Below are positions 36,344 through 45,667 of a stretch of DNA of 64,000 nucleotides, piece by piece. Origin of the DNA: Streptomyces beihaiensis (GTDB lineage Bacteria > Actinomycetota > Actinomycetes > Streptomycetales > Streptomycetaceae); contig NZ_JAPHNL010000001.1 in assembly GCF_026274175.1 (NCBI RefSeq), forward strand, positions 124,001 through 188,000. Direction: 5' to 3'. Under the pieces are notes generated by a model. That model worked only from the letters and a program-made list of their open reading frames with translations, was not told the origin of the DNA and searched no databases. A program made the position numbers and the translations under genes. How positions within the stretch are numbered: the stretch's first letter is position 1; each line of letters starts with the position of its first letter.

Positions 36344-38107
36344 ATGAACGGAAGATCCCGCGCGCGGAGCGCCCACCGGCGACCACGGCTGCGGCTGCGG
36401 CTGCTGGTGGGCATGCTCCTGACGCTGATCGCCGCGGCCGGCACCGCCGGCACACCCGCGCTCGCCGGCACCAGCGCGAACTCCGGCGTGGACGCGGGCG
36501 CCCGCACCGGCGCACAGGCCGTGGTGGCGGCCATGCAGCCGAGCTGGAACCTGGGCAACACCCTGGACGCCATCCCGAACGAGACGGCGTGGGGCAACCC
36601 GCTCACCACCAAGGCCGTGTTCGACGCCGTCAAGGCGTCCGGCTACCGCAGCGTACGGATACCGGTGACCTGGAGCAACGCGCAGGCCACCACCGCCCCG
36701 TACACGATCGACCCGGCCTACATGGCCCGGGTCAAGCAGGTCGTGGACTGGGCGATCGAGGACGGCCTGTACGTGGACCTGAACGTGCACCACGACTCGT
36801 GGCAGTGGATCAAGAACATCACCACGGCCGACCACGACGCGGTGCTGGCCCGGTTCGACTCGACCTGGCGGCAGATCGCCGCCGCGTTCCGCAACGAGTC
36901 GCGCAGGCTGCTGTTCGAGAGCGTCAACGAGCCGCAGTTCAGCGCGAACGCCACCGACGCGCAGAAGACCCGGGCGATGGACGAGCTGAACACCTCGTTC
37001 CACACGATCGTGCGGCAGTCCGGCGGCCGCAACGCCACCCGTGTGCTGCTGCTGCCCGACCAGAACACCAGCCCGATCGACCAGCGGAAGATGACCGACC
37101 TGTACAGGACGATCACCGCACTGAACGACCCGAACGTCGGTGCCACGATGCACTATTACAGTTTCTGGCCGTTCAGCATGAACAACGGCGGCTACACCAC
37201 CTTCGACAAGACCGTCCAGCAGGACCTGGTCACCGCGTTCACGCAGATGCACGACCTCTTCGTGGCCAAGGGCATCCCGGTCTACCTCGGCGAGTACGGC
37301 CTGCTGGACTACCCGCAGTACGACCTCCCCAGTCAGGTCGAGCGGGGTGAGGTGCTCAAGTACTTCGAGGAGCTCGGCTACGAGGCTCGGATCAACGGCG
37401 TCACCACGGCGTTGTGGGACACCGGTCTGCTCCTCGACCGCAAGACCTTCCAGTGGCGCGACCCCGGGCTGACCGCGCTGATCAGGGCGAGCTGGCACAC
37501 CCGCTCCGGCACCGCCTCCACCGACCAGGTGTTCCTGCCCAAGTCCACGCCGGTCGCCGCGCACACCGTCACCCTCAACACCAACGGCCTGTCCTTCAAG
37601 GGCCTGTGGCGGGGCGACACCCGACTGTGCCCCGGCACGGACTACACCGTGTCCGGTGACAAGCTCACGCTGACCCCCGCGCTGCTGACCCGGCTGGGCG
37701 GCGACCGGGCCTACGGCGAGAACGCCACCATCGAGGCGCGGTTCTCCCGGGGCGTTCCGTGGAAGCTCCACGTGATCACCAACGGTCTGCCGGTGCAGTC
37801 CGACGCCACCGGCACGACGAGCTCACTGACCATCCCCACCCGGTTCAAGGGCGACGTGCTGGCCACCATGGAGTCCCGTTACGCGGACGGCAGCAACGCC
37901 GGCCCCTACTCCTGGACCCCCTACCAGGAGTTCGACACCACGTTCGTGCCGGACTACCGGAAGAACACGATCCGGCTGACCTCCGACTACCTCAAGAGCC
38001 TCACCGACGGCGCCACCGTCACCCTGAAGTTCGACTTCTGGAGCGGGGCATCGGTCACCTACCACGTGACCAGGTCGGGCGACACCGTCACCGGCACCGT
38101 CTCGTGA
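36344..38107 (+). CDS. Secreted GH5 endoglucanase/xyloglucanase-like with X2-like tail
   Basis: 587 aa from the ATG at 36344 (behind GAAAGG), which gives a clean signal peptide (basic RRPRLRLRLL, hydrophobic core, cut after ALA near residue 42). Catalytic domain about 60-385: WNLGNTLDAIPNETAWGNP, RIPVTWS, HHDSW, VNEPQF (acid/base Glu), MHYYSFWPF and YLGEYGL (nucleophile Glu). The LGNTLDA...ETAWGNP pattern is that of subfamily GH5_4, which includes many xyloglucanases. Residues about 400-587 resemble CBM_X2/Ig-like modules (FLPKSTPVAAHTVTLNTNGLSFKGL). Likely the backbone-cutting enzyme of the locus. Confidence 0.88.
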   Translation: MNGRSRARSAHRRPRLRLRLLVGMLLTLIAAAGTAGTPALAGTSANSGVDAGARTGAQAVVAAMQPSWNLGNTLDAIPNETAWGNPLTTKAVFDAVKASGYRSVRIPVTWSNAQATTAPYTIDPAYMARVKQVVDWAIEDGLYVDLNVHHDSWQWIKNITTADHDAVLARFDSTWRQIAAAFRNESRRLLFESVNEPQFSANATDAQKTRAMDELNTSFHTIVRQSGGRNATRVLLLPDQNTSPIDQRKMTDLYRTITALNDPNVGATMHYYSFWPFSMNNGGYTTFDKTVQQDLVTAFTQMHDLFVAKGIPVYLGEYGLLDYPQYDLPSQVERGEVLKYFEELGYEARINGVTTALWDTGLLLDRKTFQWRDPGLTALIRASWHTRSGTASTDQVFLPKSTPVAAHTVTLNTNGLSFKGLWRGDTRLCPGTDYTVSGDKLTLTPALLTRLGGDRAYGENATIEARFSRGVPWKLHVITNGLPVQSDATGTTSSLTIPTRFKGDVLATMESRYADGSNAGPYSWTPYQEFDTTFVPDYRKNTIRLTSDYLKSLTDGATVTLKFDFWSGASVTYHVTRSGDTVTGTVS

Positions 38108-38111
38108 CCGC

Positions 38112-38179
38112 CGGCCGACCGGCCCCGGCCCCGCATGCACCCACAGCGCGGCCGGGTCGGGGCCGGGGCCGGTCGGCCG
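38112..38179 (+). terminator. Very strong hairpin, 22-bp perfect stem
   Basis: The 22-nt arms 38112-38133 and 38158-38179 are exact complements (start CGGCCGACCGG, end CCGGTCGGCCG), loop 24 nt, five bases after the GH5 stop. Confidence 0.85.
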
Positions 38180-38199
38180 TGCACCCCCTGTGAACAACA

Positions 38200-38232
38200 G
38201 GAACGCAAGCGGAACACAAGCGGAACACAAGA
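38200..38232 (+). repeat. Three 11-bp tandem repeats spanning the GH31 ribosome-binding site
   Basis: GGAACGCAAGC, GGAACACAAGC and GGAACACAAGA follow each other, and a partial fourth (GGAA) comes next. The last unit contains the AGAGGA that serves the TTG start at 38242. One helical turn per unit would place protein-binding sites on the same face. Confidence 0.75.
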
Positions 38233-38241
38233 GGAATCGCC

Positions 38242-40287
38242 TTGCCTTACAGCATCCGCGCGGACGGTCTGGAACGTCACAGCGCCGAGGAAACCCTCCG
38301 CATCGAGCCCTGGGGACCGCACGCGGTCCGGATCCGGGGCTCATCCGGGACAGTCGCCTCTGCCGCCCCCGGCGCGCTGGACAACCCGCCCCCCTCACCC
38401 GGCGCCGAAATGTCCGTCACGGACGACGGCACCGCCCGCCTGCTCAACGGCCGCCTCGCCGTGGAGGCCGCGGCGGACGGTCGGCTGACGTTCCTGCACG
38501 CCGCCTCGGGCCGAGAACTCCTCGCCGACAAGACCCCGTACACCCACCATCCCGGCCCCCGCGTCCACGCCGCCGACGGCCGGACCGAACAGCACTTCGA
38601 GGCGTACGCCGACGAGCGGCTGCACGGCCTCGGGCAGCATCTGCACGGGCTGCTGGACCAGAAAGGCTGTGTGATCGACCTGGTCCAGAGCAACACGGTT
38701 GCCGCCGTCCCCTTTGTGCACTCCTCGCGCGGCTACGGACTGCTGTGGAACAACCCCGCCACCGGGCGTGTGGAGTTGGGCGCCGACACCACCCGGTGGG
38801 TGGCCGACGCCGGAGGCCGCGTCGACTACTGGATCACCTGCGGCGACACACCGGCCCAGATCCTGGACTCCTACACCCTGGCCACCGGACGTCCACCGCT
38901 CCTGCCCGAGTGGGCATCCGGCTTCTGGCAGTCGAAACTGCGCTACCGCACACAGGACGAACTCCTGGCGGTGGCCCGGCAGTACAAGGAACGCGGGCTG
39001 CCGCTGTCCGTCATCGTCTGCGACTTCTTCCACTGGCCGCGCATGGGCGACTGGCGCTTCGAGGCGAGCGAGTGGCCCGATCCCGCGGCCATGGTGAGCG
39101 AACTCGCCGGCCTCGGGGTGACGCTCGCCGTCTCGGTGTGGCCGACCGTCGAGCCCGGCAGCGACTCCTTCGACGAACTGAACGCCGCCGGATGCCTCGT
39201 GCAGGACAGCGGCGGCGGCCCGCTCACCTACCCCTGGCCGTCCCGCAGCGCCGAGGAACCGATGCGTGCGATGGCGTACTACGACGCGACCGACCCCCGA
39301 GCCCGCGCCGCACTGTGGCGGCGGCTCGACGACAACTACCGCTCAGCGGGTGTGGGCTGCTTCTGGCTGGACGCCTGCGAACCCGACCTGTCCCGGGACG
39401 TCGCCGACCGGGCCGTGTACGCGGCAGGACCGGCCGCCGAGGCCGCGAACCTCTATCCGCTGCTGCACACCCGGACCGTCGCCGACGGCCTGCGCGCGGC
39501 GGGCGACGACCGGCCGCTGTCGCTGGTGCGCTCGGCGTGGGCGGGCAGCCAGAAGTACGGCGCCGCACTGTGGTCCGGCGACATCCCCACCACTTTCGAC
39601 TCCCTCGCCCGCCAGATCAGAGCCGGGCTGAACGTCGCGATGAGCGGCATCTGCTGGTGGAACACCGACATCGGAGGCTTCTTCGGCGGCGACCCCGACG
39701 ACCCCGCCTACCGCGAGCTGCTGATCCGATGGTTCCAGTACGGCACCTTCAGCCCGGTCATGCGGCTGCACGGGGACCGCGTGCCGAACTACCCGAGGTT
39801 CGCCACGGACATGACCGGCGGGCCGAACGAGGTCTGGTCCTACGGGGAGCAGGCGTACGGCATCCTCCGGGACCACCTGCTGCTGCGCGAACGCCTGCGC
39901 CCGTACCTGACCGCGCTGTCCGAGGACGCCCACCGCACCGGCGCACCGCCGATGCGCCCGCTGTTCTTCGGCTTTCCCGAGGACGAGCGGTCCTGGGACG
40001 TGGACGACCAGTTCCTGCTCGGTCCCGACGTGCTGGTGGCACCCGTGTACCAGGCGGGCGCACGAACCCGCCAGGTGTACCTGCCCTCAGGCGCGCGCTG
40101 GCGCGATTCCGCCACCGGACACGTGTCGGCGGGAGGCACCGCACTGCAGGCGGACGCCCCACTGGAGCGCATACCTGTCTTCGTACGCGAGGGCGCCCCC
40201 GTCGGGCGTGTATGGACAGGCGGCGAGACGGGGCCCGCGGACGGTCTTGGCGGTCACCGCGACGAAAGGAACGGTTCCCCATCATGA
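38242..40287 (+). CDS. GH31 alpha-xylosidase-like glycosidase
   Basis: 681 aa. TTG at 38242 behind AAGAGGA with 6-nt spacing. GH31 signatures: GFWQSKLRYRTQDELL, WLDACEPD (nucleophile Asp about residue 377), RSAWAGSQKYGAALWSGDI (acid/base Asp), GICWWNTDIGGFFGG and RWFQYGTFSPVMRLHGDR. The block around FQ-SKLRY and FHWP is that of alpha-xylosidases (YicI-like) rather than alpha-glucosidases. No signal peptide: it removes alpha-xylosyl residues from imported xyloglucan-type oligosaccharides. Its stop overlaps the esterase start (ATGA). Confidence 0.88.
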   Translation: MPYSIRADGLERHSAEETLRIEPWGPHAVRIRGSSGTVASAAPGALDNPPPSPGAEMSVTDDGTARLLNGRLAVEAAADGRLTFLHAASGRELLADKTPYTHHPGPRVHAADGRTEQHFEAYADERLHGLGQHLHGLLDQKGCVIDLVQSNTVAAVPFVHSSRGYGLLWNNPATGRVELGADTTRWVADAGGRVDYWITCGDTPAQILDSYTLATGRPPLLPEWASGFWQSKLRYRTQDELLAVARQYKERGLPLSVIVCDFFHWPRMGDWRFEASEWPDPAAMVSELAGLGVTLAVSVWPTVEPGSDSFDELNAAGCLVQDSGGGPLTYPWPSRSAEEPMRAMAYYDATDPRARAALWRRLDDNYRSAGVGCFWLDACEPDLSRDVADRAVYAAGPAAEAANLYPLLHTRTVADGLRAAGDDRPLSLVRSAWAGSQKYGAALWSGDIPTTFDSLARQIRAGLNVAMSGICWWNTDIGGFFGGDPDDPAYRELLIRWFQYGTFSPVMRLHGDRVPNYPRFATDMTGGPNEVWSYGEQAYGILRDHLLLRERLRPYLTALSEDAHRTGAPPMRPLFFGFPEDERSWDVDDQFLLGPDVLVAPVYQAGARTRQVYLPSGARWRDSATGHVSAGGTALQADAPLERIPVFVREGAPVGRVWTGGETGPADGLGGHRDERNGSPS

Positions 40288-41057
40288 ACGAGGATTCGGC
40301 AGCGCTGACGTTCCATCCGCTCCCGGCGAACGTGCCGCGCTCGGACGCGGGAGCGCCGGCGGTGATCGTCATGCCGGGCGGCGGCTACACCTTCCTCGCC
40401 CCGCACGAGGGGAAGCCCGTCGCGCAGTGGCTGAACCGGCTCGGGTTCGCGGCCTGGGTGCTGGAGTACCCGGTGGGCCCGCAGGACTTCCACCCCGCAC
40501 CGCTGGACTGCGCACGGGCGGCGATGCGGCAGGCGCGCTCGCGGGCGGCCGGGCTGGGGGTCGACCCGTCACGCATCGGGGTGCTCGGCTTCTCCGCGGG
40601 CGGTCACCTCGCTGCCCATCTCGCCGCGGGCCCGGACACCGCCGACGACGAGCGACCCGCGTTCGCGGTCCTGTGCTATCCGGCGACGTCCTGGCAGACC
40701 TTCGGACCGGCCGCCGCCGGCGAAGCGGGAACCGACCCGCTCCTCGGTCCCGGCTCGACCCCCGAGAAGCGGCGTGCGGTCTCCATCGAGCTGATCGCCG
40801 TCCCGCAGACGCCCCCGACCTTCATCTGGCACTGCGCGGACGACGACACCGTCGGGGTCGACCATGCCCTGTCGCTGACCCGGCGCCTGGCCGACATGCG
40901 GGTTCCGGTCGAGCTGCACGTCTTTCCCACCGGCGGTCACGGCATAGGACTGGCGCAGGGCACGACGCCCGCCGGCGCGTGGACGGCTTCGTGTGCCCAA
41001 TGGCTCCAGCGGACGATCAGCCCGGACTCTCTGAGTCGACATCCGGGAGTCGCCTGA
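40284..41057 (+). CDS. Alpha/beta-hydrolase, probable carbohydrate esterase
   Basis: 257 aa, ATG at 40284 coupled by a 4-base overlap to the GH31 gene. Alpha/beta-hydrolase features: VIVMPGGGY (oxyanion, residues about 28-36), nucleophile elbow GFSAGGHLA (Ser about 99), ADDDTVGVDHAL (Asp about 194) and GGHGIGL (His about 223). This resembles the acetyl-xylan esterase/BD-FAE group, usually deacetylating plant oligosaccharides. No signal peptide. Co-translation with the xylosidase implies action on acetylated xyloglucan fragments in the cytosol. Confidence 0.85.
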   Translation: MNEDSAALTFHPLPANVPRSDAGAPAVIVMPGGGYTFLAPHEGKPVAQWLNRLGFAAWVLEYPVGPQDFHPAPLDCARAAMRQARSRAAGLGVDPSRIGVLGFSAGGHLAAHLAAGPDTADDERPAFAVLCYPATSWQTFGPAAAGEAGTDPLLGPGSTPEKRRAVSIELIAVPQTPPTFIWHCADDDTVGVDHALSLTRRLADMRVPVELHVFPTGGHGIGLAQGTTPAGAWTASCAQWLQRTISPDSLSRHPGVA

Positions 41058-41148
41058 ACTTCAACGCGTGGCTCTCGTCGGTCTTGTCGGGACGGGCGGG
41101 GGAGCAGCCAGTGTCCTTCCGAAGGGCGAGCCCCTTACGACTCACGTG

Positions 41149-42051
41149 TCACGGGGGGCTCCGGGGGGGCGGTTCCACCTCGTCCCAGCTGGCGTCGACG
41201 GTCATGACGGGCGATCGGGTCAGGCCGACGATGCCCACTGCCATGAGGCCGACTCCTACGGCTTCGGGCAGCACACGCCAGCCCAGCGCGATGCTCTCCC
41301 CGAACAGCAGGCCGCCGAGGGTGACGCTGATCACGGCGTCACCCAGCGTCAGTGCCGGCTGGGAGGCGGTCAGGGTGCCCGCCCGCAGCGTCCACTGGAG
41401 CAGCAGCACACTCAGCAGTCCGGTCACGGCGCCGGCGTAGGTGTGCCAGGTGGCGAGGACCGCGGCGGGCCCCTGCGGGAAACGTGCGGTCACTTCCTTG
41501 ATGAGTGCGGCGGTGACGGCGAAGCAGGCGGCTGCCGCGGTGCCGAGCATCGCGGCCTGCAGGGGGCCGCTCACACGCACGGCGATCGCCAGCAGGACGC
41601 CGACGCAACAGGCCAGCGCGCCTCCGACGGCGAGCCAGCGCCAGTCGTCCGCCCGGTCGGCCCCGGGTGACGGGGATGCGCTGAACAGGAAGACCGCCAG
41701 CCCGCCGGCGAGCATCACGAAGGACCGCCACGTCCCGGCGCCGGGACGGCGACGGAACACGATCGCGCCGACGAGCAGGGTGAACAGCAACTCGCTGGCC
41801 AGCAGGGGCTGCACCACGGACAGTTGCCCGGCATCCAGCGCGATGACCTGGAAGACCGCGGAGAGCATCATGGCCGCCGCACCGGCCCACCAGTACGGAC
41901 GACGCAGGAGCCCGGCGAGCCGGGCCGTCGCCGCTTTGACGCCGTGACCGCGGACTCCGTCCGGCTCGACCGCGGCCCGGCGCTGCAAGACCGACGCAGC
42001 CGCGTTGGCCAGGGCGGAGAGCAGCGCCATGACCACGGTGAGCACGTTCAT
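41149..42051 (-). CDS. DMT-superfamily membrane protein 1 (EamA/NIPA-like)
   Basis: 300 aa with about ten hydrophobic segments, beginning MNVLTVVMALLSALANAAASVLQRRAA, a DMT-type start. Internal duplication (helices 1-5 and 6-10) is visible as the repeated small-residue pattern SVVQPLLASELL and TASQPALTLGDAV. Topology suits export or uptake of a small metabolite or Mg2+; substrate unknown. Similar in layout to the protein at 44768, so the two may form a pair. Start ATG 42051 after AGGTC. Confidence 0.8.
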   Translation of the reverse strand: MNVLTVVMALLSALANAAASVLQRRAAVEPDGVRGHGVKAATARLAGLLRRPYWWAGAAAMMLSAVFQVIALDAGQLSVVQPLLASELLFTLLVGAIVFRRRPGAGTWRSFVMLAGGLAVFLFSASPSPGADRADDWRWLAVGGALACCVGVLLAIAVRVSGPLQAAMLGTAAAACFAVTAALIKEVTARFPQGPAAVLATWHTYAGAVTGLLSVLLLQWTLRAGTLTASQPALTLGDAVISVTLGGLLFGESIALGWRVLPEAVGVGLMAVGIVGLTRSPVMTVDASWDEVEPPPRSPP

Positions 42052-42353
42052 CCGGAGACCTGTCGTTCACGAAGACCCCTCCCCGGCCACCCAGCCCACG
42101 GCGGGTGAGAGAGGGGAGACAGAGGCCGATCGGGCGAGACAAGACGCCTACGCCGCATGCGTGGAACCCCCGTCGTATCGGTGACGGCCGACAGGCGTGT
42201 GCCGTACGGCCCGGTGGGCGCAGACAAGGCGGCCACCCCTGTTGCTCGCTGCTCGATACAACGCAATCATGCCGCATATGTACCCGTACCTCCGGATTTC
42301 CCGCCTGCCTCCGGCCTTCTCGTATCCGAACACGGCGCCGCCGGGCCGGGGCG
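42052..42353. other. Divergent intergenic region
   Basis: 302 bp between the DMT gene and the glycosyltransferase gene. I see no gene and no clear operator. Confidence 0.45.
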
Positions 42354-43448
42354 GTGCCTGACGTGAGCCGTTTGCTGGTCGTCAGCGCGAGCATGGGATC
42401 GGGACACGACGCGGTGGCCGGCGAGCTGGCTCGGCGCCTGCGCGCCGCCGGGCACGAGGTGGTGCTCGTGGACGTACTGGAGATGCTGCCCGCCCGCATC
42501 GGAACCGGACTGCGCGGCTTCTACCGCGCCGTGGTCCGGCACGTCCCCCTCGTGTACGCGGGTATCTACACCGCCTTCTTCCGGGGCGGTGGTGGCACGC
42601 GGCCGGGCAGCGCGCCGCTGGCGGCACTCGCCGAGCACCGGCTGAAAGAGGCGGTGGCAGGGACGCGTGCGGACACGGTCGTCGCGGTTTTCCACCTCGC
42701 GGCCCAGCTCACCGGGCGGATGCGGGTGAACGGACGGCTTGCGGTGCCCAGCGCGGTGGTCATCACGGACTTCGCCGTGCACCGGCAGTGGCTGCACCCG
42801 GGCAACGACCTCCACTTGTGTCTCACCCCGGAGATCGCCCAGGACGTACGGCACCGCCTGGGACACCCCGCCGCCGCGTGCGGGCCGCTGCTGCCCGACC
42901 GCTTTCACCCGCATCCGGCCGGTGAGGCGCACTGGCGGCGGTTGACGTCTCACGGTGGACGCCCTCCCGTACTGCTGTCCACGGGCGCCTGGGGGGTCGG
43001 CAGCCGACTCGACGCGACGGCGCGGCTCCTGGCCGGCGCCGGCTATGCGCCGGTCGCCCTGTGCGGGCGCAACGAACGCCTGCGTCGTGCGCTGTCGAAG
43101 GTGCCGGGCACGCTCGCCATGGGCTGGGTGGACGACATGCCGGGGCTGATGGCGGCCGGGTCCGCGCTGGTCGACAACGCCGCGGGGCAGACGGCGCTCG
43201 AGGCGCTCGCCGTCGGCGTCCCGGTCGTCGGGTACCGTCCGATTCCCGGCCACGGCACGGAGGGCGTACGGCGGATGGCGGAGCTCGGCCTGGCCGAGTA
43301 CGCGGCCGACCCGTGGCAGCTGGTGCAGTCACTGGACCGGCTCGCCTCGGGGGCCACGGCCCGCGGCCGTCGGCCCGCCCCCGACCGCCGCCTCTTCCGG
43401 GGCGACGTCGTGGGCCCGCTGGAGCGGCTGGCCGCCCGAAGACGGTGA
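42354..43448 (+). CDS. MGDG-synthase-like lipid glycosyltransferase
   Basis: 364 aa from GTG 42354; a second GTG at 42363 is equally plausible as the upstream sites are weak. N-terminal MGDG_synth motif (LLVVSASMGSGHDAVAGEL), with the HPGNDLHLCLTPE block after it, and a C-terminal GT28 donor domain (VLLSTGAWGVGSRL, GWVDDMPGLMAAGSALVDNAAGQTALEALAVGVPVVGY). This places it with diacylglycerol glycosyltransferases/MurG-like GT-B enzymes, so a sugar transfer to a lipid is inferred. Neighbours (SDR, DMT proteins) are consistent with envelope lipid metabolism. Confidence 0.82.
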   Translation: MPDVSRLLVVSASMGSGHDAVAGELARRLRAAGHEVVLVDVLEMLPARIGTGLRGFYRAVVRHVPLVYAGIYTAFFRGGGGTRPGSAPLAALAEHRLKEAVAGTRADTVVAVFHLAAQLTGRMRVNGRLAVPSAVVITDFAVHRQWLHPGNDLHLCLTPEIAQDVRHRLGHPAAACGPLLPDRFHPHPAGEAHWRRLTSHGGRPPVLLSTGAWGVGSRLDATARLLAGAGYAPVALCGRNERLRRALSKVPGTLAMGWVDDMPGLMAAGSALVDNAAGQTALEALAVGVPVVGYRPIPGHGTEGVRRMAELGLAEYAADPWQLVQSLDRLASGATARGRRPAPDRRLFRGDVVGPLERLAARRR

Positions 43449-43498
43449 CGGGTTCAACGGCGGCTTCCGGTCGGCCCGGCACCCGCACCTCGCCCCGT

Positions 43499-44305
43499 TC
43501 AGCCGAACCGGGTCGCCAGGCGGTGGTACGAGGAGGGCGCGAGGGCCCGCACCGCGGCCGGCCAGCGGAGCCAGCCGGGCACGAACACCTCGTGGCGATC
43601 CCGGCGCACCGCCTCGACCACCGCCGCGGCCACCTGTTCGGGCGGGATCGGACGCGGGTGGGCGCGGGAGTAGGGCACCCCTCTGCGGGCGAAGAAGGGG
43701 GTGTCCACCACACCCGGGACGACGTGGGTCACCCGCACGCCGGTGCCGTGGAGCTCGTACCGCAGCGCGTCGGCGAAGGCACGGAGTGCCGCTTTCGCCG
43801 AGGAGTACACCGCTTCCTCTCGCACACCGACGAGACCCGCCACGGAGCCGACCAGCACCATCCGGCCGTGGCGCCGCGCCACCATGTGGGGCAGGATCTG
43901 CCGGACCAGATGCACGACCGAGGCCAGATCCACGGTGAGCACGTGGTCCACTTCGCTGTCGGGCATCGAGGTGAACGGACCCGCCCAGCCCACACCGGCC
44001 GACGCGACGAGCAGGTCGACAGCCGGCACATGGTGAAGGGCCCCGTCGACGAGCTGCCGGGCACCGTCGGCGTCGGCCAGATCGCAGGGAATCGGGATGC
44101 CGGACGTCTCACGCGCAACCATGTCCAGCCGGGCACGGTCACGTCCGGAGACCAGCAGCGTCCACCCCTCCTTGGCCAGGCAGCGTGCGACAGCGGCCCC
44201 GATCCCCGAGGACGCGCCCGTCACGAGCGCCACGCCCGGCTCGGGCACAGCTCGTGAGAGAAGGGAGGAGGAAGCCGTACGCGGATCCGCCGCGGCGCGT
44301 CCCAA
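43499..44305 (-). CDS. Short-chain dehydrogenase/reductase
   Basis: 268 aa. A TTG at 44305 has a perfect AAGGAGGT site 4 nt upstream, better than the GTG at 44248, which has no purine-rich sequence. Rossmann motif TGASSGIG (about residues 27-34), ASAGVGW in place of the usual NNAG, catalytic [22 protein letters not shown] and PGVVDTPFF. The N-terminal basic tail is unusual. The C-terminal region, [22 protein letters not shown], looks membrane-associated, like fatty-acyl/ketoreductase SDRs. Substrate unknown; convergent with the glycosyltransferase. Confidence 0.8.
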   Translation of the reverse strand: MGRAAADPRTASSSLLSRAVPEPGVALVTGASSGIGAAVARCLAKEGWTLLVSGRDRARLDMVARETSGIPIPCDLADADGARQLVDGALHHVPAVDLLVASAGVGWAGPFTSMPDSEVDHVLTVDLASVVHLVRQILPHMVARRHGRMVLVGSVAGLVGVREEAVYSSAKAALRAFADALRYELHGTGVRVTHVVPGVVDTPFFARRGVPYSRAHPRPIPPEQVAAAVVEAVRRDRHEVFVPGWLRWPAAVRALAPSSYHRLATRFG

Positions 44306-44767
44306 TCTGACCTCCTTGAGCGGATGGATCCGAGCACGGTGTCGGAAGGCGCGGACCGCGCGTGAAGGGCGTCCGCGCCGCCCGGCTGCTTGAGTCCGTG
44401 TCTGCGACGAAGACAACGACCATCGAGCCCTAGCCGGTACCCGCGGCTTTCAAACCTCGCCTCGTGCGCCCCGGACGGCCCGACGCGTCCCACCGGCGAG
44501 GCCGGGGAGCCGGGCCATCACGCCATCGGCGGTGTCAGCGGACCTCGCGCAGCAGCCGGCCGACCGTGATCCGCTGTCACCGGGCCTGCCCTCGGCTGAG
44601 CAGAACGGAGCAACCGACCGGCGGCGAGTGACCGCGCCGGTGGCGGGCGGCCGAGGCACCAGCGGCGCGCACCGATGGGCCGCACGTGTGTCATTGCGCG
44701 ACGACACCGGCCGCACTGTGGTCGTCTTGAAGCGCGTGCTTCGGGCCGGGCAGGAGGATGGCACACC
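44306..44767. other. Intergenic region between the SDR and the second DMT gene
   Basis: 462 bp. Antisense and frame-shifted reading frames here show shadow composition. No strong palindrome was recognised. Confidence 0.45.
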
Positions 44768-45667
44768 ATGGTCTATCTCTTCAGTCTCTCCGCCGCCTGC
44801 CTGCTGGGCTGCGGTTTCGTGTTCCAGCAGCACGCCGCCGAACGCGAACCGCTGTCCATCATGCTGTCCTTCAGATTGCTGTTGGACCTCGTGCGGGTGC
44901 CGCTGTGGCTGGCGGGCATCGCCTGCATGGTCGTCGGCCAGGTTCTGGGGGCGCTGGCACTCGCCCACGCCGGCCTGGCCGAGGTGGAGCCGCTGCTCAC
45001 CACGAACCTGCTCTTCGCGATGGCGCTCGCGCGGTGGATGGGCGACCAGCCCCTGGGCTGGTCCGGATGGCTGGGAGCGGGCGCTCTCAGCGGCGGGGTG
45101 GCGGCCATCATCCTCGCGGGGCAGCCGCGCAGCGGCCACGGTCAGGTCGGCGCGCTGCGGCACTGGGCGGTGATCGGCTGTGTGCTGGGGCTGGCCGGGA
45201 TCCTCATCGGCATCGCCCAGCACCTGCGACTGCTCTACCGGCCGCCCCTCCTGGCCGCCGCGGCCGGCACCCTCTACGGCCTCCAGGACGCGCTCACCAG
45301 GGTCTGCGGCGGCATCATCGCCGACAGGGGAATCACCGGACTGCTCGTCTCGTGGCAGCCCTGGGCCATCGTGGGGCTGGCCGTGGTGGGGCTGTTGCTG
45401 GTGCAGAGTGCCTTCGAGGCCGGGCCGTTGCGTCTGTCCTTGCCCGCGCTGAGCGCGACCGAACCCCTGAGCGGCATCGCCTGCGGTATCGGCTTTCTCC
45501 ACGACGAGTTGCGTACGACGCCGGGCGCACTGGCCTGGCAAGCCACTGGAGTGGTGGCGGCGGTCAGTGGAGTCATCGTCCTGGGACGGCACCCTGTCAT
45601 GCCCAGCGGCAAACGCCGTCCTGAGCCCCCGGCCCATCACCTGCACCACCCGCGACACCGGCCATGA
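44768..45667 (+). CDS. DMT-superfamily membrane protein 2
   Basis: 299 aa from ATG 44768, behind GCAGGAGG. Ten hydrophobic segments; FQQHAAEREPL after the first helix and VEPLLTTNLLFAMALARWMG resemble the DMT1 protein at 41149 (QRRAA, VVQPLLASELLFTLL). Both end their first half with the same layout, so they are distant homologues. The C-terminus is histidine-rich (HHLHHPRH), perhaps metal-binding. Substrate unknown. Confidence 0.78.
   Translation: MVYLFSLSAACLLGCGFVFQQHAAEREPLSIMLSFRLLLDLVRVPLWLAGIACMVVGQVLGALALAHAGLAEVEPLLTTNLLFAMALARWMGDQPLGWSGWLGAGALSGGVAAIILAGQPRSGHGQVGALRHWAVIGCVLGLAGILIGIAQHLRLLYRPPLLAAAAGTLYGLQDALTRVCGGIIADRGITGLLVSWQPWAIVGLAVVGLLLVQSAFEAGPLRLSLPALSATEPLSGIACGIGFLHDELRTTPGALAWQATGVVAAVSGVIVLGRHPVMPSGKRRPEPPAHHLHHPRHRP

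Noticed and set aside
38190-40283. Upstream extension of the esterase frame over the GH31 gene
   Set aside because: Arginine/proline-rich in this stretch; the esterase fold starts at the ATG at 40284, which is coupled to the GH31 stop.
42354-45667. Secondary-metabolite cluster
   Set aside because: No synthase (PKS, NRPS, terpene cyclase) or other scaffold enzyme in the window; only a glycosyltransferase, SDR and membrane proteins.
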